Shown here piece by piece: positions 49,016 to 56,894 of a stretch of DNA of 64,000 bases (position 1 is its first letter; the number at the start of each line of letters is the position of its first letter). The translations under genes were made by a program, and so were the position numbers. The stretch is from assembly GCF_004764705.1 (NCBI RefSeq), contig NZ_SHLX01000005.1, forward strand, positions 62,001-126,000, given 5' to 3'. The notes under the pieces are model-generated. The model was not told where the DNA came from. It did no database searches and saw nothing but the letters and a program-made list of their open reading frames with translations. This DNA is from Paenibacillus cymbidii. Lineage in GTDB: Bacteria > Bacillota > Bacilli > Paenibacillales > NBRC-103111.

Positions 49016-49186
49016 ATGGCTTATTTAGTCTCTGCGATTTTTGTCACTCTAGGTTTGTTGATATCAATGGTAATCACTGAAATGGGACTAAAAGGAATAA
49101 CAAAAAAACGAACCATTTTGATAAGCCCCATGTTTCTTGCGTTAACTATTGTCCTGGGGGTATTGATTTACAACTATTTTATCTGA
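49016..49186 (+). CDS. 56-residue two-helix membrane protein downstream of ctaD
   Basis: A short open frame starting MAYLVSAIFVTLGLLISMV with a second helix LALTIVLGVLIYNYF separated by a basic loop (KGITKKR). It begins 97 nt after the oxidase stop codon and ends just before a strong terminator, so it is probably cotranscribed with ctaD. Ribosome binding is weak (GGTGA 7 nt upstream). It could be a small accessory subunit of the oxidase, by position only. No family recognised. Confidence 0.6.
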   Translation: MAYLVSAIFVTLGLLISMVITEMGLKGITKKRTILISPMFLALTIVLGVLIYNYFI

Positions 49187-49197
49187 TCTAAATAATT

Positions 49198-49235
49198 AAA
49201 ACAGCCTGTTGAGAAACCTCAGCAGGCTGTTTTTC
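49198..49235 (+). terminator. Terminator of the ctaD unit
   Basis: AAAACAGCCTGTTGAG and CTCAGCAGGCTGTTTT pair over 16 bp with one mismatch around aaac, followed by TT. It is a strong intrinsic terminator 12 nt after the small membrane protein gene. Confidence 0.9.
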
Positions 49236-49779
49236 TTGTCAATTTCACCACTAGAAAAAGACGCCCATTCTACGGGAATCGGACAAGGTTCTTGTCAACC
49301 GAGATGCCTTGATATTAAATAAATGTAGTTTTCCCTACCATATACCCAATATTCTAAATAATAGTTTTTAGTCTAGCTAATATCCGGCTATTAGTCCATG
49401 CCTTAAATTAACAACTCACGTACACTGAACCATCTTTATAGGGAGGTGTCGATATTGGGTTGTCTAGATCGAACTAACTCCGCGAAAGCCCCTTGACCCC
49501 CGGAAGGTTTAGCGGCAAGTCGATTCCATAAAAAGGTCGCTGTTCCTGGTATTAGCCGGATACGCACCCTCTTAAAAATGCCCTATATCAACAATACATA
49601 AATTAACAGGAAGTTGTCGAAGATCTCGGTGATTCGATTTATAATCTCAAGCGGAAGGAAAAATAACACAAATTCGAGCTGACTATATCTGGAATAATAA
49701 GTAAACGAGCAACATGGGATATGGGTCTTAATAATGGACAAAATACATTTGATTCTACAACTAAGGAGGTAACTTTTTC
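49236..49779. other. AT-rich intergenic stretch without a recognised gene
   Basis: Over 540 nt I see no convincing gene. A TTG with a good GGAGGTG site at about 49442 opens a frame of only 13 codons. The rest is AT-rich with many stops in all frames. The last 20 nt hold the ribosome binding site of the DUF3231 gene. Confidence 0.5.
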
Positions 49780-50298
49780 GTGGGAATTCTAAGCGGTAAC
49801 CCAAAAGATGAGCCAATGCATTACGGTGAAGTATCCAGTGTTTGGACAGCTTCTACTACAGCAAAAGCAGCAATTTCTTTTTATCAAGCATATTTAAATC
49901 ATACCGGTGACAAGGACCTAAGGAAATTGATTGAAGACTACATTAATCAAGCAAAACAAGAAGTAAAAGAACTGGATGAGGTACTTAATGCGAATGGTAT
50001 CGCTCCTGCTCCAATAATGGCTGACAGACCGAAAGCCAATCTCGAAGATATTCCTGTGGGTGCCCGTTTAGCAGATCAGGAAATTGCTGCTGCAATATCT
50101 GCCGACACAGCAACAAGTCTTGTTGCTTGCACTCAAGCAATGGCGATGTGTATTCGCGAAGATATCGGCGCATTATTTGGAAAATATGCTGCCGCAAAAA
50201 CCGTACTTGGTGGTAAAACCCTTAGAATGCTTAAGGATAAAGGTTGGCTAATACCTCCTCCATTACTTGTAAATAGACCGGAAACTGTTAAAATTTGA
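49780..50298 (+). CDS. DUF3231 family protein
   Basis: Helical protein of 172 residues of the DUF3231 family, found in spore-forming Bacillales, often in two-domain form; here a single domain. Characteristic parts are the N-terminal EPMHYGEVSSVWTASTTAKA, DYINQAKQEVKELDEVL, and ARLADQEIAAAISAD, followed by AMAMCIREDIGALF. The fold is thought to be ferritin-like. GTG 49780 is the start, 9 nt after AAGGAGGT. It has more AT-rich codons than the main part of the window. Its function is unknown; related proteins are linked to spore coats. Confidence 0.82.
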   Translation: MGILSGNPKDEPMHYGEVSSVWTASTTAKAAISFYQAYLNHTGDKDLRKLIEDYINQAKQEVKELDEVLNANGIAPAPIMADRPKANLEDIPVGARLADQEIAAAISADTATSLVACTQAMAMCIREDIGALFGKYAAAKTVLGGKTLRMLKDKGWLIPPPLLVNRPETVKI

Positions 50299-50362
50299 AC
50301 GATTTGTATTTTAGCAGCTTTTCATTTACGGATGATGCAAACGCAAAAAATCGTATTTTTAC

Positions 50363-50391
50363 AAAATTCCGCGCCATCGCGGAATTTTTTT
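50363..50391. terminator. Bidirectional terminator between DUF3231 and NIPSNAP genes
   Basis: AAAATTCCGCG and CGCGGAATTTT pair perfectly over 11 bp with a 4-nt loop, with a T-run on the plus strand and a shorter one on the minus strand. It lies between two convergent genes. Confidence 0.85.
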
Positions 50392-50403
50392 ATGTACTCA
50401 AAT

Positions 50404-50742
50404 TCATTTCCTTAAACAGCCGTGGAAAAACGGGGCCCGATTCATGAAAATTACTTCGTATGCCGCTACAATCGGACCGCCATTTTGCTCCGACTCCGAA
50501 TGTCGTTTGGCCGCCAGCCACGCCGGATCTTGCCGGAACCGCTCCCACTGCCGTTCGCGCTCCTCCCTGTCGGCAAACGCCAGCACATAATAAAGCTTCG
50601 GCTTGCCGTCGGCATCGATCCAAAAATCCGTCACCTTCATGCCCAATCGTGCGAAAATAGCGAACGTATGCCGGGTAAACCGCTCTTGAATCGCTTCCAT
50701 CCGGCCTTCATGCATCGTATAAATGCGCAGCTCGTACAACAT
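50404..50742 (-). CDS. NIPSNAP-family protein
   Basis: Small protein of 112 residues with a dimeric alpha/beta-barrel ferredoxin-like fold, matching NIPSNAP: LYELRIYTMHEGRMEAIQERF at the start, FWIDADGKPKLYYVLAF in the middle and a short C-terminal strand. The biochemical role of bacterial members is not known. GGAGG 8 nt before ATG 50742 fixes the start; an ATG at 50757 is in frame but sits upstream of this site. It is monocistronic and marks the return to high-GC sequence. Confidence 0.85.
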   Translation of the reverse strand: MLYELRIYTMHEGRMEAIQERFTRHTFAIFARLGMKVTDFWIDADGKPKLYYVLAFADREERERQWERFRQDPAWLAAKRHSESEQNGGPIVAAYEVIFMNRAPFFHGCLRK

Positions 50743-50849
50743 GCTTGTCGCCTCCATGACGTGGACCCATTTTCTCTATTATAACGGTTGCGCCCGCTAT
50801 TGAAATGCATCTCCCGTTGCTGCCGCCCCTCAAATCGACCTTTTCAGCG

Positions 50850-50928
50850 AAATAACCAGCGATTTCACTGGTTATTTTCGATGACACAGGCGAAACGGGG
50901 CAAATAAGCCATTTTTCATTGGCTATTT
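50850..50928. repeat. Hairpin-repeat cluster E (two units)
   Basis: Two inverted repeats at 50850-50877 (AAATAACCAGCGA/TCACTGGTTATTT, one mismatch) and 50902-50928 (AAATAAGCCA/TGGCTATTT type). Centres are 51.5 nt apart. The preceding text AAATCGACCTTTT also precedes unit 3 of cluster A, so flanks are shared as well. It lies between two tandem minus-strand genes. Confidence 0.8.
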
Positions 50929-50954
50929 GGCAGGCAACGTTTGCGAGTACGAGG

Positions 50955-50990
50955 AAAAGCCCCCGGAGCACGCAACGCTCCCGGGGCTTT
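50955..50990 (-). terminator. Terminator of the Mrr_N-domain gene
   Basis: AAAGCCCCCGGAGC and GCTCCCGGGGCTTT form a 14-bp stem with one mismatch and a 7-nt loop. On the minus strand it ends in CTTTTCC. It starts 6 nt after the stop codon. Confidence 0.75.
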
Positions 50991-50996
50991 CGCCAT

Positions 50997-51299
50997 TCAG
51001 TCTTTCAATTCGGTTCCATTCGCACGAATGAACGCCAACCCTTGCTCCGAAATTGCGACCGTCCGTTTGCCCGTCCCCGGCCGCAACAAACCCGTCCGGA
51101 TCAGCTGCGTTCTAGCCATGACTACGCGGTTTTGGTATAAGAGTTGCCGCCCGCAGGCCGTTTTGAGCAGACGTTCTTCGGCCGTCAGCCCGAATTGATC
51201 CGCCAGACGCTCGTTCAATTCGGAAAAGCCAACCTCCCGTTCGTCCGCTGCCGCACGCAGCAAAGGAACGATCCACTCGCGGTAATCCGGTATCGCCAT
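50997..51299 (-). CDS. Stand-alone Mrr N-terminal winged-helix protein
   Basis: Protein of 100 residues corresponding to the Mrr_N domain: MAIPDYREWIVPLLRAA, then ELNERLADQFGLTAEER, GRQLLYQNRVVMARTQL, and LLRPGTGKRTVAISEQG. In Mrr restriction proteins this domain recognises DNA and is followed by a PD-(D/E)XK nuclease; here the gene stops after the domain and no nuclease frame follows. ATG 51299 is the start, by homology. It may be a small DNA-binding regulator or a remnant. It lies downstream of the fucosidase on the same strand with a 130-nt gap. Confidence 0.78.
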   Translation of the reverse strand: MAIPDYREWIVPLLRAAADEREVGFSELNERLADQFGLTAEERLLKTACGRQLLYQNRVVMARTQLIRTGLLRPGTGKRTVAISEQGLAFIRANGTELKD

Positions 51300-51429
51300 A
51301 TTGCCACTGCCACCTTCCTCGATCACCCGTTACCGTAACCGATTCGGCCCCTGCTGTCAATGGTATCCCCGCCGCACGAGTTGCCATACCCGCGCATCGC
51401 TCCCCGCCAACTTCATGCCGCCGCGTCGT

Positions 51430-52704
51430 TTACTCAACCGCGTCTTCGCCGAACTCCAGCCGGACGACCGGCACTTCGCCCGTCAGCTCGTTGACCGGGA
51501 TATCGCGAATGCGCAAATACGGACGCTCCCGCCAAAACCAGGGCAATTGGTCGACGCTCGTTTCCAACTCCTGCCCGGTGTTCAGCAGCACCGCACGCTT
51601 CGGCTTCCGCGCCAGCGGCCGGAGCACGATCGTATCGCTCTGCAGGTCGCGGTATGCGTGAACGTAAATCGTATTGCCTTTGCGCGTCAGCAGCACGTGC
51701 TCGCGAACCGTGACGCCGCCTTCCGGCGAACCGATGCGCGGAATTTCGTCATAACCGCCCATAAACGATGCCGGCTCCGCGCCGACGAACGCTTCCTTGA
51801 CGGTGCGGTACCACTTGCCGATGCGCCGCAAGGTTGCCGCGTTCTGCTCGTCGATCGTGCCGTCGGCCTTCGGTCCGGCGTTCAGCAAATAGTTGCCGCC
51901 CATCGCCATAATTTTATCGATGCTTTGCATCAGGTATTTGTCGCTGTAGTAATCTTCGTCTTCGCGATAGCCCCAGCTTTCGCGGCCGAGCGACTGGCAA
52001 GCTTCCGTCGGCGTGCGGAAAGCGAAGCCGTCCGGCACGTGCCGCTCCGGCGTGCTGTAATCGCCTTTGTCCGGACCGCGGTCGTTGATAAGCAGACCAG
52101 GCTGCAGCGAACGGGCCAGCTCGTTCAGCTTCGGATCGTAATGCTCGGCCACGTTGACGTCCCAGAACAGTTGGTAAATCGGACCGTAATTCGTCAGCAG
52201 CTCGCGGATCTGTTTCTCGACATAGTCGTAGTAACGCAGCAAGTCCGGCTCGTCGCCCGGCCGCGGGCCGAACATTTCGTGATGGCGGCCGCTGTTCGGA
52301 TAGTTCGGATGATGCCAGTCCGGCAGCGAATAATACAGGCTGAGCGGGAAGCCGCGGCGATTGCAAGCCTCCGCAAGCTTGGCCAAAATATCGGCCCCAT
52401 AAGGCGTATTCGTCACTTTATAAGCCGTGTGGGCAGAGTCCCACATGCAGAAGCCGTCGTGATGTTTGGTGGTGAAGCAGATGTACTGCATGCCGGCTTC
52501 TTCCGCCAAATCCAGCCAGGCCTCAGGATCGAACTTCACCGGATTGAACTCGTGCATCAGCTGCTCGTATTGCTTGCGCGTGACATTGCCCCGCCACAGC
52601 ACTTGCTCGTGCCAGGCCGGGATCGCGTACAGCCCCCAATGGATAAACAACCCGTACCGCAAATCGAAAAACCGGTCGCGCGCATCGTGAAATTTTGGCA
52701 TCAT
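51430..52704 (-). CDS. GH29 alpha-L-fucosidase
   Basis: Retaining alpha-L-fucosidase of 424 residues. The catalytic barrel shows FFDLRYGLFIHWGLYAIP, YICFTTKHHDGFCMWDS, YYSLPDWHHPNY and the nucleophile Asp in the strand QLFWDVN. GNYLLNAGPKADGTI is the family-typical late motif. A short C-terminal beta domain follows. No signal peptide is seen, so it acts on imported fucosylated oligosaccharides. GGGGA 9 nt before ATG 52704 supports the start; the next codon is also ATG. It is divergent from an AraC regulator 128 nt away. Confidence 0.92.
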   Translation of the reverse strand: MMPKFHDARDRFFDLRYGLFIHWGLYAIPAWHEQVLWRGNVTRKQYEQLMHEFNPVKFDPEAWLDLAEEAGMQYICFTTKHHDGFCMWDSAHTAYKVTNTPYGADILAKLAEACNRRGFPLSLYYSLPDWHHPNYPNSGRHHEMFGPRPGDEPDLLRYYDYVEKQIRELLTNYGPIYQLFWDVNVAEHYDPKLNELARSLQPGLLINDRGPDKGDYSTPERHVPDGFAFRTPTEACQSLGRESWGYREDEDYYSDKYLMQSIDKIMAMGGNYLLNAGPKADGTIDEQNAATLRRIGKWYRTVKEAFVGAEPASFMGGYDEIPRIGSPEGGVTVREHVLLTRKGNTIYVHAYRDLQSDTIVLRPLARKPKRAVLLNTGQELETSVDQLPWFWRERPYLRIRDIPVNELTGEVPVVRLEFGEDAVE

Positions 52705-52832
52705 CGCTTAAAGTCCCCTTCCGTTTCCTGTATGCGTATTTATCATACGATGCCGGTTTACAACATTCGTTCGATTTGCTAACCTTTATGTAGTCGATTC
52801 TAACTTCGTTTTCACTAAAAGGCGGTCCGTTT

Positions 52833-53657
52833 ATGCACAATGCAACCTCGCCCGACTCCCTGCGCAGCTTGCTGGCGAATATGCAAACCGACGTCATTTT
52901 GGCCAATGTGCAGACGGTCGACCGGGATTGGCGGCGGGAGCGTTATGTCCATAACTTCAACCGGATGTACTTCATCCTGGACGGCGAAGGCGAAATCGAA
53001 GTCGACGGTGCCGTGTACCGTCCGGCGCCCGGCCAATTGGTCGTCATGCCTTGCAACGTCCGCCAATCGTACGGCACGATCAGCGACAACGTCTTCCGCA
53101 AATACTGGTGCCACTTCACCGCACGCATCGGCAGCCGCGATTTGTTCGAGCAATACCGGTTCCCGGTATGCGTCGACCTTGCCGAAAAGGAGCGGGCGCA
53201 GACAGAAGAGTCGTTCCGGCGCTTGATCGAAGCGTTGAGCTCCCCCGCGATCGGCTCCGTCCTGAACGTCCGCGCGGCGATGCTGCAATTGATCGCACTG
53301 TTCGTCGACGCCGGTTTTCGCCGCATGAATGTCCCTTCCGCCGCCACGCGCCGAATGAACCTCGCACTGCGTTATATCGACGACCATTTGGAGGAGAAAA
53401 TAACCGTCGAACAGCTAGCTTCGCTGCTGCATTATCATCCGAACTATTTTATCCGCGCGTTCCGCTCCGTGCTTGGCTGCTCGCCGATCCAGTACATCAA
53501 CCGGCTGCGCCTGGACAAAGCGCGGCAGTTGCTCGCCACCGACACGCCGATCGGCGATATTGCGCTGGCGGTCGGCATTGAACAGCACAACTTCTCCTCC
53601 ATGTTCAAAAGCTACACCGGTTTCGCGCCGCGCGATTTCCGCCGCATGCTGAAGTAA
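52833..53657 (+). CDS. AraC-family regulator divergent from the fucosidase
   Basis: Regulator of 274 residues. The N-terminal cupin part includes MYFILDGEGEIEVDGAVYR and PAPGQLVVMPCNVRQSY. The C-terminal DNA-binding part has LASLLHYHPNYFIRAFRSVLG and IALAVGIEQHNFSSMFKSYTG with APRDFRR. It is transcribed away from the fucosidase gene, which it probably controls in response to a fucose-containing sugar. The ribosome binding site (GGCGG) is weak. It ends before a terminator shared with ahpF. Confidence 0.88.
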   Translation: MHNATSPDSLRSLLANMQTDVILANVQTVDRDWRRERYVHNFNRMYFILDGEGEIEVDGAVYRPAPGQLVVMPCNVRQSYGTISDNVFRKYWCHFTARIGSRDLFEQYRFPVCVDLAEKERAQTEESFRRLIEALSSPAIGSVLNVRAAMLQLIALFVDAGFRRMNVPSAATRRMNLALRYIDDHLEEKITVEQLASLLHYHPNYFIRAFRSVLGCSPIQYINRLRLDKARQLLATDTPIGDIALAVGIEQHNFSSMFKSYTGFAPRDFRRMLK

Positions 53658-53684
53658 AGGCTCCGCGCCTGCAAGCGCACGAAA

Positions 53685-53715
53685 AAACGCCCCCGCAACG
53701 AAAAGGGGCGTTTCT
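53685..53715. terminator. Terminator between the AraC gene and ahpF
   Basis: AAACGCCCC and GGGGCGTTT pair perfectly over 9 bp with an 11-nt loop. The minus-strand side continues into a run of six Ts, so it serves ahpF best; the plus-strand side is weaker (GTTTCTTC). Confidence 0.75.
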
Positions 53716-53735
53716 TCATGCAACCGTATAGAAGG

Positions 53736-55265
53736 TTAATTCCGGATGAGATAATCGAAGGCGCCCAAGGCGGCATTCGCTCCCGATCCCATCGAAATGA
53801 TGATTTGTTTATATGGGCTGTTGGTGCAATCGCCGGCGGCGAAAACGCCCGGCAGCGTGGTTGCGCCGTGCTTGTCGACGACGATTTCGCCGATGCGGGT
53901 CCGCTCGACCGTATCGCCCAGCCAATCCGTGTTCGGTACGAGGCCGATTTGCACGAACACGCCTTGCAATTCGACATGCTGAACCGCACCGGTATCGCGC
54001 TCGATGTAGGAAATGCCGTTCACCTTGTCGGCGCCGTGGATTTCCTTCGTTTGCACGTTTTTCAGCACCGTTACGTTCGGCAAGCTGTACAGCCGCGATT
54101 GCAGCACGGCGTCGGCCTTCAGCTCCGGCATAAACTCGAGCACGGTCACGTGGCTGACGATGCCGGCCAGGTCAATGGCCGCTTCGATGCCGGAATTGCC
54201 GCCGCCGATGACGGCAACGTGTTTGCCGGCGAACAGCGGGCCGTCGCAGTGCGGGCAATACGCCACGCCCTTGTTCTTGAACTCCGCTTCGCCGGGAACG
54301 CCGACATTGCGCCAACGCGCGCCGGTCGATACGATCACCGCTTTGCTCTTCAGCACGGCGCCGTTCTCGAGCTCTACTTCGATCAGGTCCTTCTTCTCCA
54401 GCCGTTTGGCCCGCTGCAGCTTCATGATGTCTACGCCGTATTCCTTAACGTGCTCTTCGAGGCTAGCCGCCAGCTTCGGGCCTTCCGTATATTTGACGCT
54501 GATGAAGTTTTCGATGCCGAGCGTATCCATCACCTGGCCGCCGAAACGGTCGGCGACGATGCCGGTGCGAATGCCTTTGCGCGCGGCGTAGATGGCTGCG
54601 CTTGCGCCCGCCGGACCGCCGCCGACGACAAGGATGTCGTACGGCGCCTTGTCGGCAAAATCCTCCGCGCCCGGCGCAGGGCCGAGCTTGGCGACGATTT
54701 CCTCTAACGACATCCGGCCGCTGCCGAACGGTTCGCCGTTCAGGAATACGCTGGGCACGGCAAGCACGTTTTTGCTTTCGGCTTCTTCCTTAAAGGCCGC
54801 GCCGTCGATCATCGTATGCGAGATGCCCGGGTTGAGTACGCTCATGACATTGAGCGCCTGCACGACATCGGGACAATTGTGGCAGCTCAAGCTGATGTAC
54901 GATTCGAACCGGTACTCGCCCTTGATGTTTTTGATCTGCTCGATGACGTCGGCGTCCACCTTGGGCGCCCGGCCGCTCACCTGAAGAAGCGCCAGCACGA
55001 GCGACGTAAACTCGTGGCCGAGCGGGATGCCGGCGAACGTGATGCCGGTATCGATGCCAGGCCGGTTCACGCTGAAGCTCGGCGTCCGCGTCAGCGTCGT
55101 TCGTTCGACGGCGATGCGGCTTGTCATGCCGGCGATTTCGTCCACCAGCGCCAGCATGTCGGTCGAAACTTCGTCTGACGCCGCGCTGACCCGGATCAGC
55201 ACGTCGCCTTCCATCAGCTGCAAGTATTGCTGCAATTGTGCCTTGATATCTTCCTCGAGCATCAT
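53736..55265 (-). CDS. ahpF: Alkyl hydroperoxide reductase subunit F
   Basis: NADH:peroxiredoxin reductase of 509 residues that regenerates AhpC. The N-terminal tandem thioredoxin-like domain has the redox pair in [11 protein letters not shown]. The flavoprotein part has the FAD motif [13 protein letters not shown], the active disulfide CPHCDGP, the NADH motif [12 protein letters not shown] and the C-terminal FAD contact [10 protein letters not shown]. Length is normal. Two adjacent ATGs occur (55265 and 55262) with AAGGAG about 9-10 nt upstream. It starts 13 nt after ahpC, so they form one operon controlled from the ahpC promoter. Confidence 0.96.
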   Translation of the reverse strand: MMLEEDIKAQLQQYLQLMEGDVLIRVSAASDEVSTDMLALVDEIAGMTSRIAVERTTLTRTPSFSVNRPGIDTGITFAGIPLGHEFTSLVLALLQVSGRAPKVDADVIEQIKNIKGEYRFESYISLSCHNCPDVVQALNVMSVLNPGISHTMIDGAAFKEEAESKNVLAVPSVFLNGEPFGSGRMSLEEIVAKLGPAPGAEDFADKAPYDILVVGGGPAGASAAIYAARKGIRTGIVADRFGGQVMDTLGIENFISVKYTEGPKLAASLEEHVKEYGVDIMKLQRAKRLEKKDLIEVELENGAVLKSKAVIVSTGARWRNVGVPGEAEFKNKGVAYCPHCDGPLFAGKHVAVIGGGNSGIEAAIDLAGIVSHVTVLEFMPELKADAVLQSRLYSLPNVTVLKNVQTKEIHGADKVNGISYIERDTGAVQHVELQGVFVQIGLVPNTDWLGDTVERTRIGEIVVDKHGATTLPGVFAAGDCTNSPYKQIIISMGSGANAALGAFDYLIRN

Positions 55266-55278
55266 CGCTTACCGCTCC

Positions 55279-55842
55279 TTAAATTTTGCCTACGAGATCG
55301 AGGCTCGGTTTCAGCGTTTTGGCGCCTTCTTGCCATTTCGCCGGGCACACTTCGCCCGGGTTGTTGCGGACGTACTGAGCGGCTTTCACTTTGCCGACCA
55401 GAATGCTGGCGTCGCGGCCGATGCCGCCGGCGTTGATTTCAACGGCTTGGATGACGCCGTCCGGATCGATGATGAACGTGCCGCGGTCGGCCAGGCCGTC
55501 CGCTTCGATCAGCACGTCGAAGTTGCGGGAGATCGTGTGCGACGGGTCGCCGATCATGATGTACGTGATTTTGCCGATGGTCGCCGATGTGTCGTGCCAT
55601 GCTTTATGCGTGAAGTGCGTGTCGGTCGATACCGAATAAACTTCCACGCCGAGCGATTGCAGCGTTTCGTATTGGTTCTGCAGATCTTCCAGCTCGGTCG
55701 GGCAAACGAATGTAAAATCGGCCGGATAGAAGCAAACGACGCTCCATTTGCCTTTGAAATTGGCTTCCGATACTTCGATGAACTTGCCGTTCTGGTACGC
55801 TTGGGCTTTAAACGGTTTGACTTCTGTTCCAATCAGAGACAT
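55279..55842 (-). CDS. ahpC: Alkyl hydroperoxide reductase subunit C (peroxiredoxin)
   Basis: Typical 2-Cys peroxiredoxin of 187 residues that reduces H2O2 and organic hydroperoxides. It starts [11 protein letters not shown], the peroxidatic Cys is in [10 protein letters not shown], and the resolving Cys is in [24 protein letters not shown] and ISRNFDVL are also family-typical. AGGAGG 9 nt before ATG 55842 fixes the start; the frame is open upstream without homology. It is the first gene of ahpC-ahpF. Upstream lies a good promoter preceded by four 11-nt direct repeats. Confidence 0.97.
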   Translation of the reverse strand: MSLIGTEVKPFKAQAYQNGKFIEVSEANFKGKWSVVCFYPADFTFVCPTELEDLQNQYETLQSLGVEVYSVSTDTHFTHKAWHDTSATIGKITYIMIGDPSHTISRNFDVLIEADGLADRGTFIIDPDGVIQAVEINAGGIGRDASILVGKVKAAQYVRNNPGEVCPAKWQEGAKTLKPSLDLVGKI

Positions 55843-55933
55843 GTGTTGGTTCCTCCTATAAGGTCTTTTTTGTGGGAACGATGAGAGCGTATGTACAGCT
55901 TCAACCAGCCGCGGCAGCTCATCCTTCCCTTCT

Positions 55934-55962
55934 ATTATAGCCATATTATCACGCCGAGCCAA
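55934..55962 (-). promoter_or_regulatory. Promoter of ahpCF
   Basis: On the minus strand TTGGCT (55962-55957), a 17-nt spacer and a perfect TATAAT (55939-55934) lie 92 nt before the ahpC start codon. No convincing PerR box was found over it. Confidence 0.75.
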
Positions 55963-55964
55963 TT

Positions 55965-56008
55965 CGATCATGAACCGATCATGAAGGAATGATGAAGGTT
56001 TGATGAAG
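55965..56008 (-). repeat. Four 11-nt direct repeats upstream of the ahpCF promoter
   Basis: Read on the plus strand the 44 nt split exactly into four 11-nt units: CGATCATGAAC, CGATCATGAAG, GAATGATGAAG and GTTTGATGAAG. On the minus strand each unit begins CTTCAT or GTTCAT. The array ends 2 nt before the -35 box of ahpCF. Phased 11-nt direct repeats with TTCA cores are the hallmark of binding sites of PhoB/PhoP (OmpR-family) regulators. Confidence 0.7.
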
Positions 56009-56512
56009 TCGGGGCTTGCGCGGGGAGCGACGGGAGATATGGCACCCGGAAAAATGGGGGGAGGCGTAATGTTGGCGGGTTAAGCGACGGTAGCTGTTCC
56101 GGTCTGCTGTAAAGCTGAAATCAGCCTTATTTCGCTAAGTTTCCAAGCAATACAAGCTAATTTTTCCCTAAACACATAAAATTGGTTTATAAGCAAGTTC
56201 CTTTCTGATCGCTATCCCCTTGACTCAATCTCAAGTATCAACAACTTGTATCCCACTTCTAGAAAAGTGCCCCTACGATGCAGTTACACCATTCAGGTAT
56301 CCCCTTCAAACTCGTTTCGTCCAAACGCCAACTTGAGCCAACGGGATAACCAGCAAACACATTCTTCCGTTGACCACCGCCGCCTCGCTCCCCTCCTCTC
56401 CCCATATACTCACAGCCGCACCAGTCTGAGCCGACGGGATAACCAAAAGACGCAAACTGCTGCCGAATATACGCACGCTCGCCGCCGCGCCAGCTTGATG
56501 AAGCGTATTGCA
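56009..56512. other. Intergenic region with degenerate repeats, no recognised gene
   Basis: About 500 nt without a convincing gene. Around 56330-56500 a stretch containing GAGCCAACGGGATAACCA recurs as GAGCCGACGGGATAACCA roughly 96 nt later, with a weaker third trace near 56490. On the minus strand both copies read GYPVGS followed by S or D and W in one open frame (56582 to 56259), whose differences are partly synonymous. It may be a decayed or very small repeat protein. Confidence 0.45.
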
Positions 56513-56703
56513 AAATAGGCCCTGATTTATTGCCTATTTCGCCAAAAACGGGCAGCCTCTCCAAAATAACCAGTGAAATCACTGGCTATTTCAGCTAAAA
56601 GGCCTGAGTTGGGTCCTGTCGGGACGAATAAGCCATGTTTTCACTGGCTATTGCAGGCGAGGCGGGCGAAATCGGGCAAATAAGCCATTTTTCATTGGCT
56701 ATT
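56513..56703. repeat. Hairpin-repeat cluster F (four units, inverted relative to cluster A)
   Basis: Four inverted repeats lie at 56513-56539, 56564-56591, 56627-56652 and 56679-56703. Unit 2 has AAATAACCAGTGA/TCACTGGCTATTT arms. Centre distances are about 51.5, 62 and 51.5 nt. Read on the opposite strand the units correspond in order to cluster A; its third unit, for example, equals AATAGCCAGTGA-TTTCACTGGTTATT of A. The cluster lies between two tandem minus-strand genes, upstream of ahpCF. Confidence 0.85.
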
Positions 56704-56820
56704 CTGGTTACCCGCCCCGGCATAATGCGGCCGCCTTTGTTTTCCTCATTGATTCCGGACAAGCGGGTCGTAGTTTTAACGCAAGATACTCGTCAAGATA
56801 TATTATTGTTTATCTGCACA

Positions 56821-56857
56821 AAAAAAACGGAACCGTCTTTGTCAAAAGACAGTTCCG
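56821..56857 (-). terminator. Terminator of the isomerase/epimerase gene
   Basis: CGGAACCGTCTT and AAGACAGTTCCG pair over 12 bp with one mismatch and a 6-nt loop. On the minus strand the stem is followed by seven Ts. It lies 38 nt after the stop codon. Confidence 0.85.
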
Positions 56858-56894
56858 CTGCTTGTACCAAGCATTCACATGCCATTCTTGCGAT

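Noticed and set aside
45917..50400. Integrative element or transposon carrying the AT-rich segment
   Set aside because: No integrase, transposase, terminal inverted repeat or target duplication could be seen, so only a transferred or recombined segment is proposed.
55900..55962. PerR box over the ahpCF promoter
   Set aside because: The AT-rich stretch around TATAAT does not show the two symmetrical TTATAAT/ATTATAA halves; I found no acceptable match.
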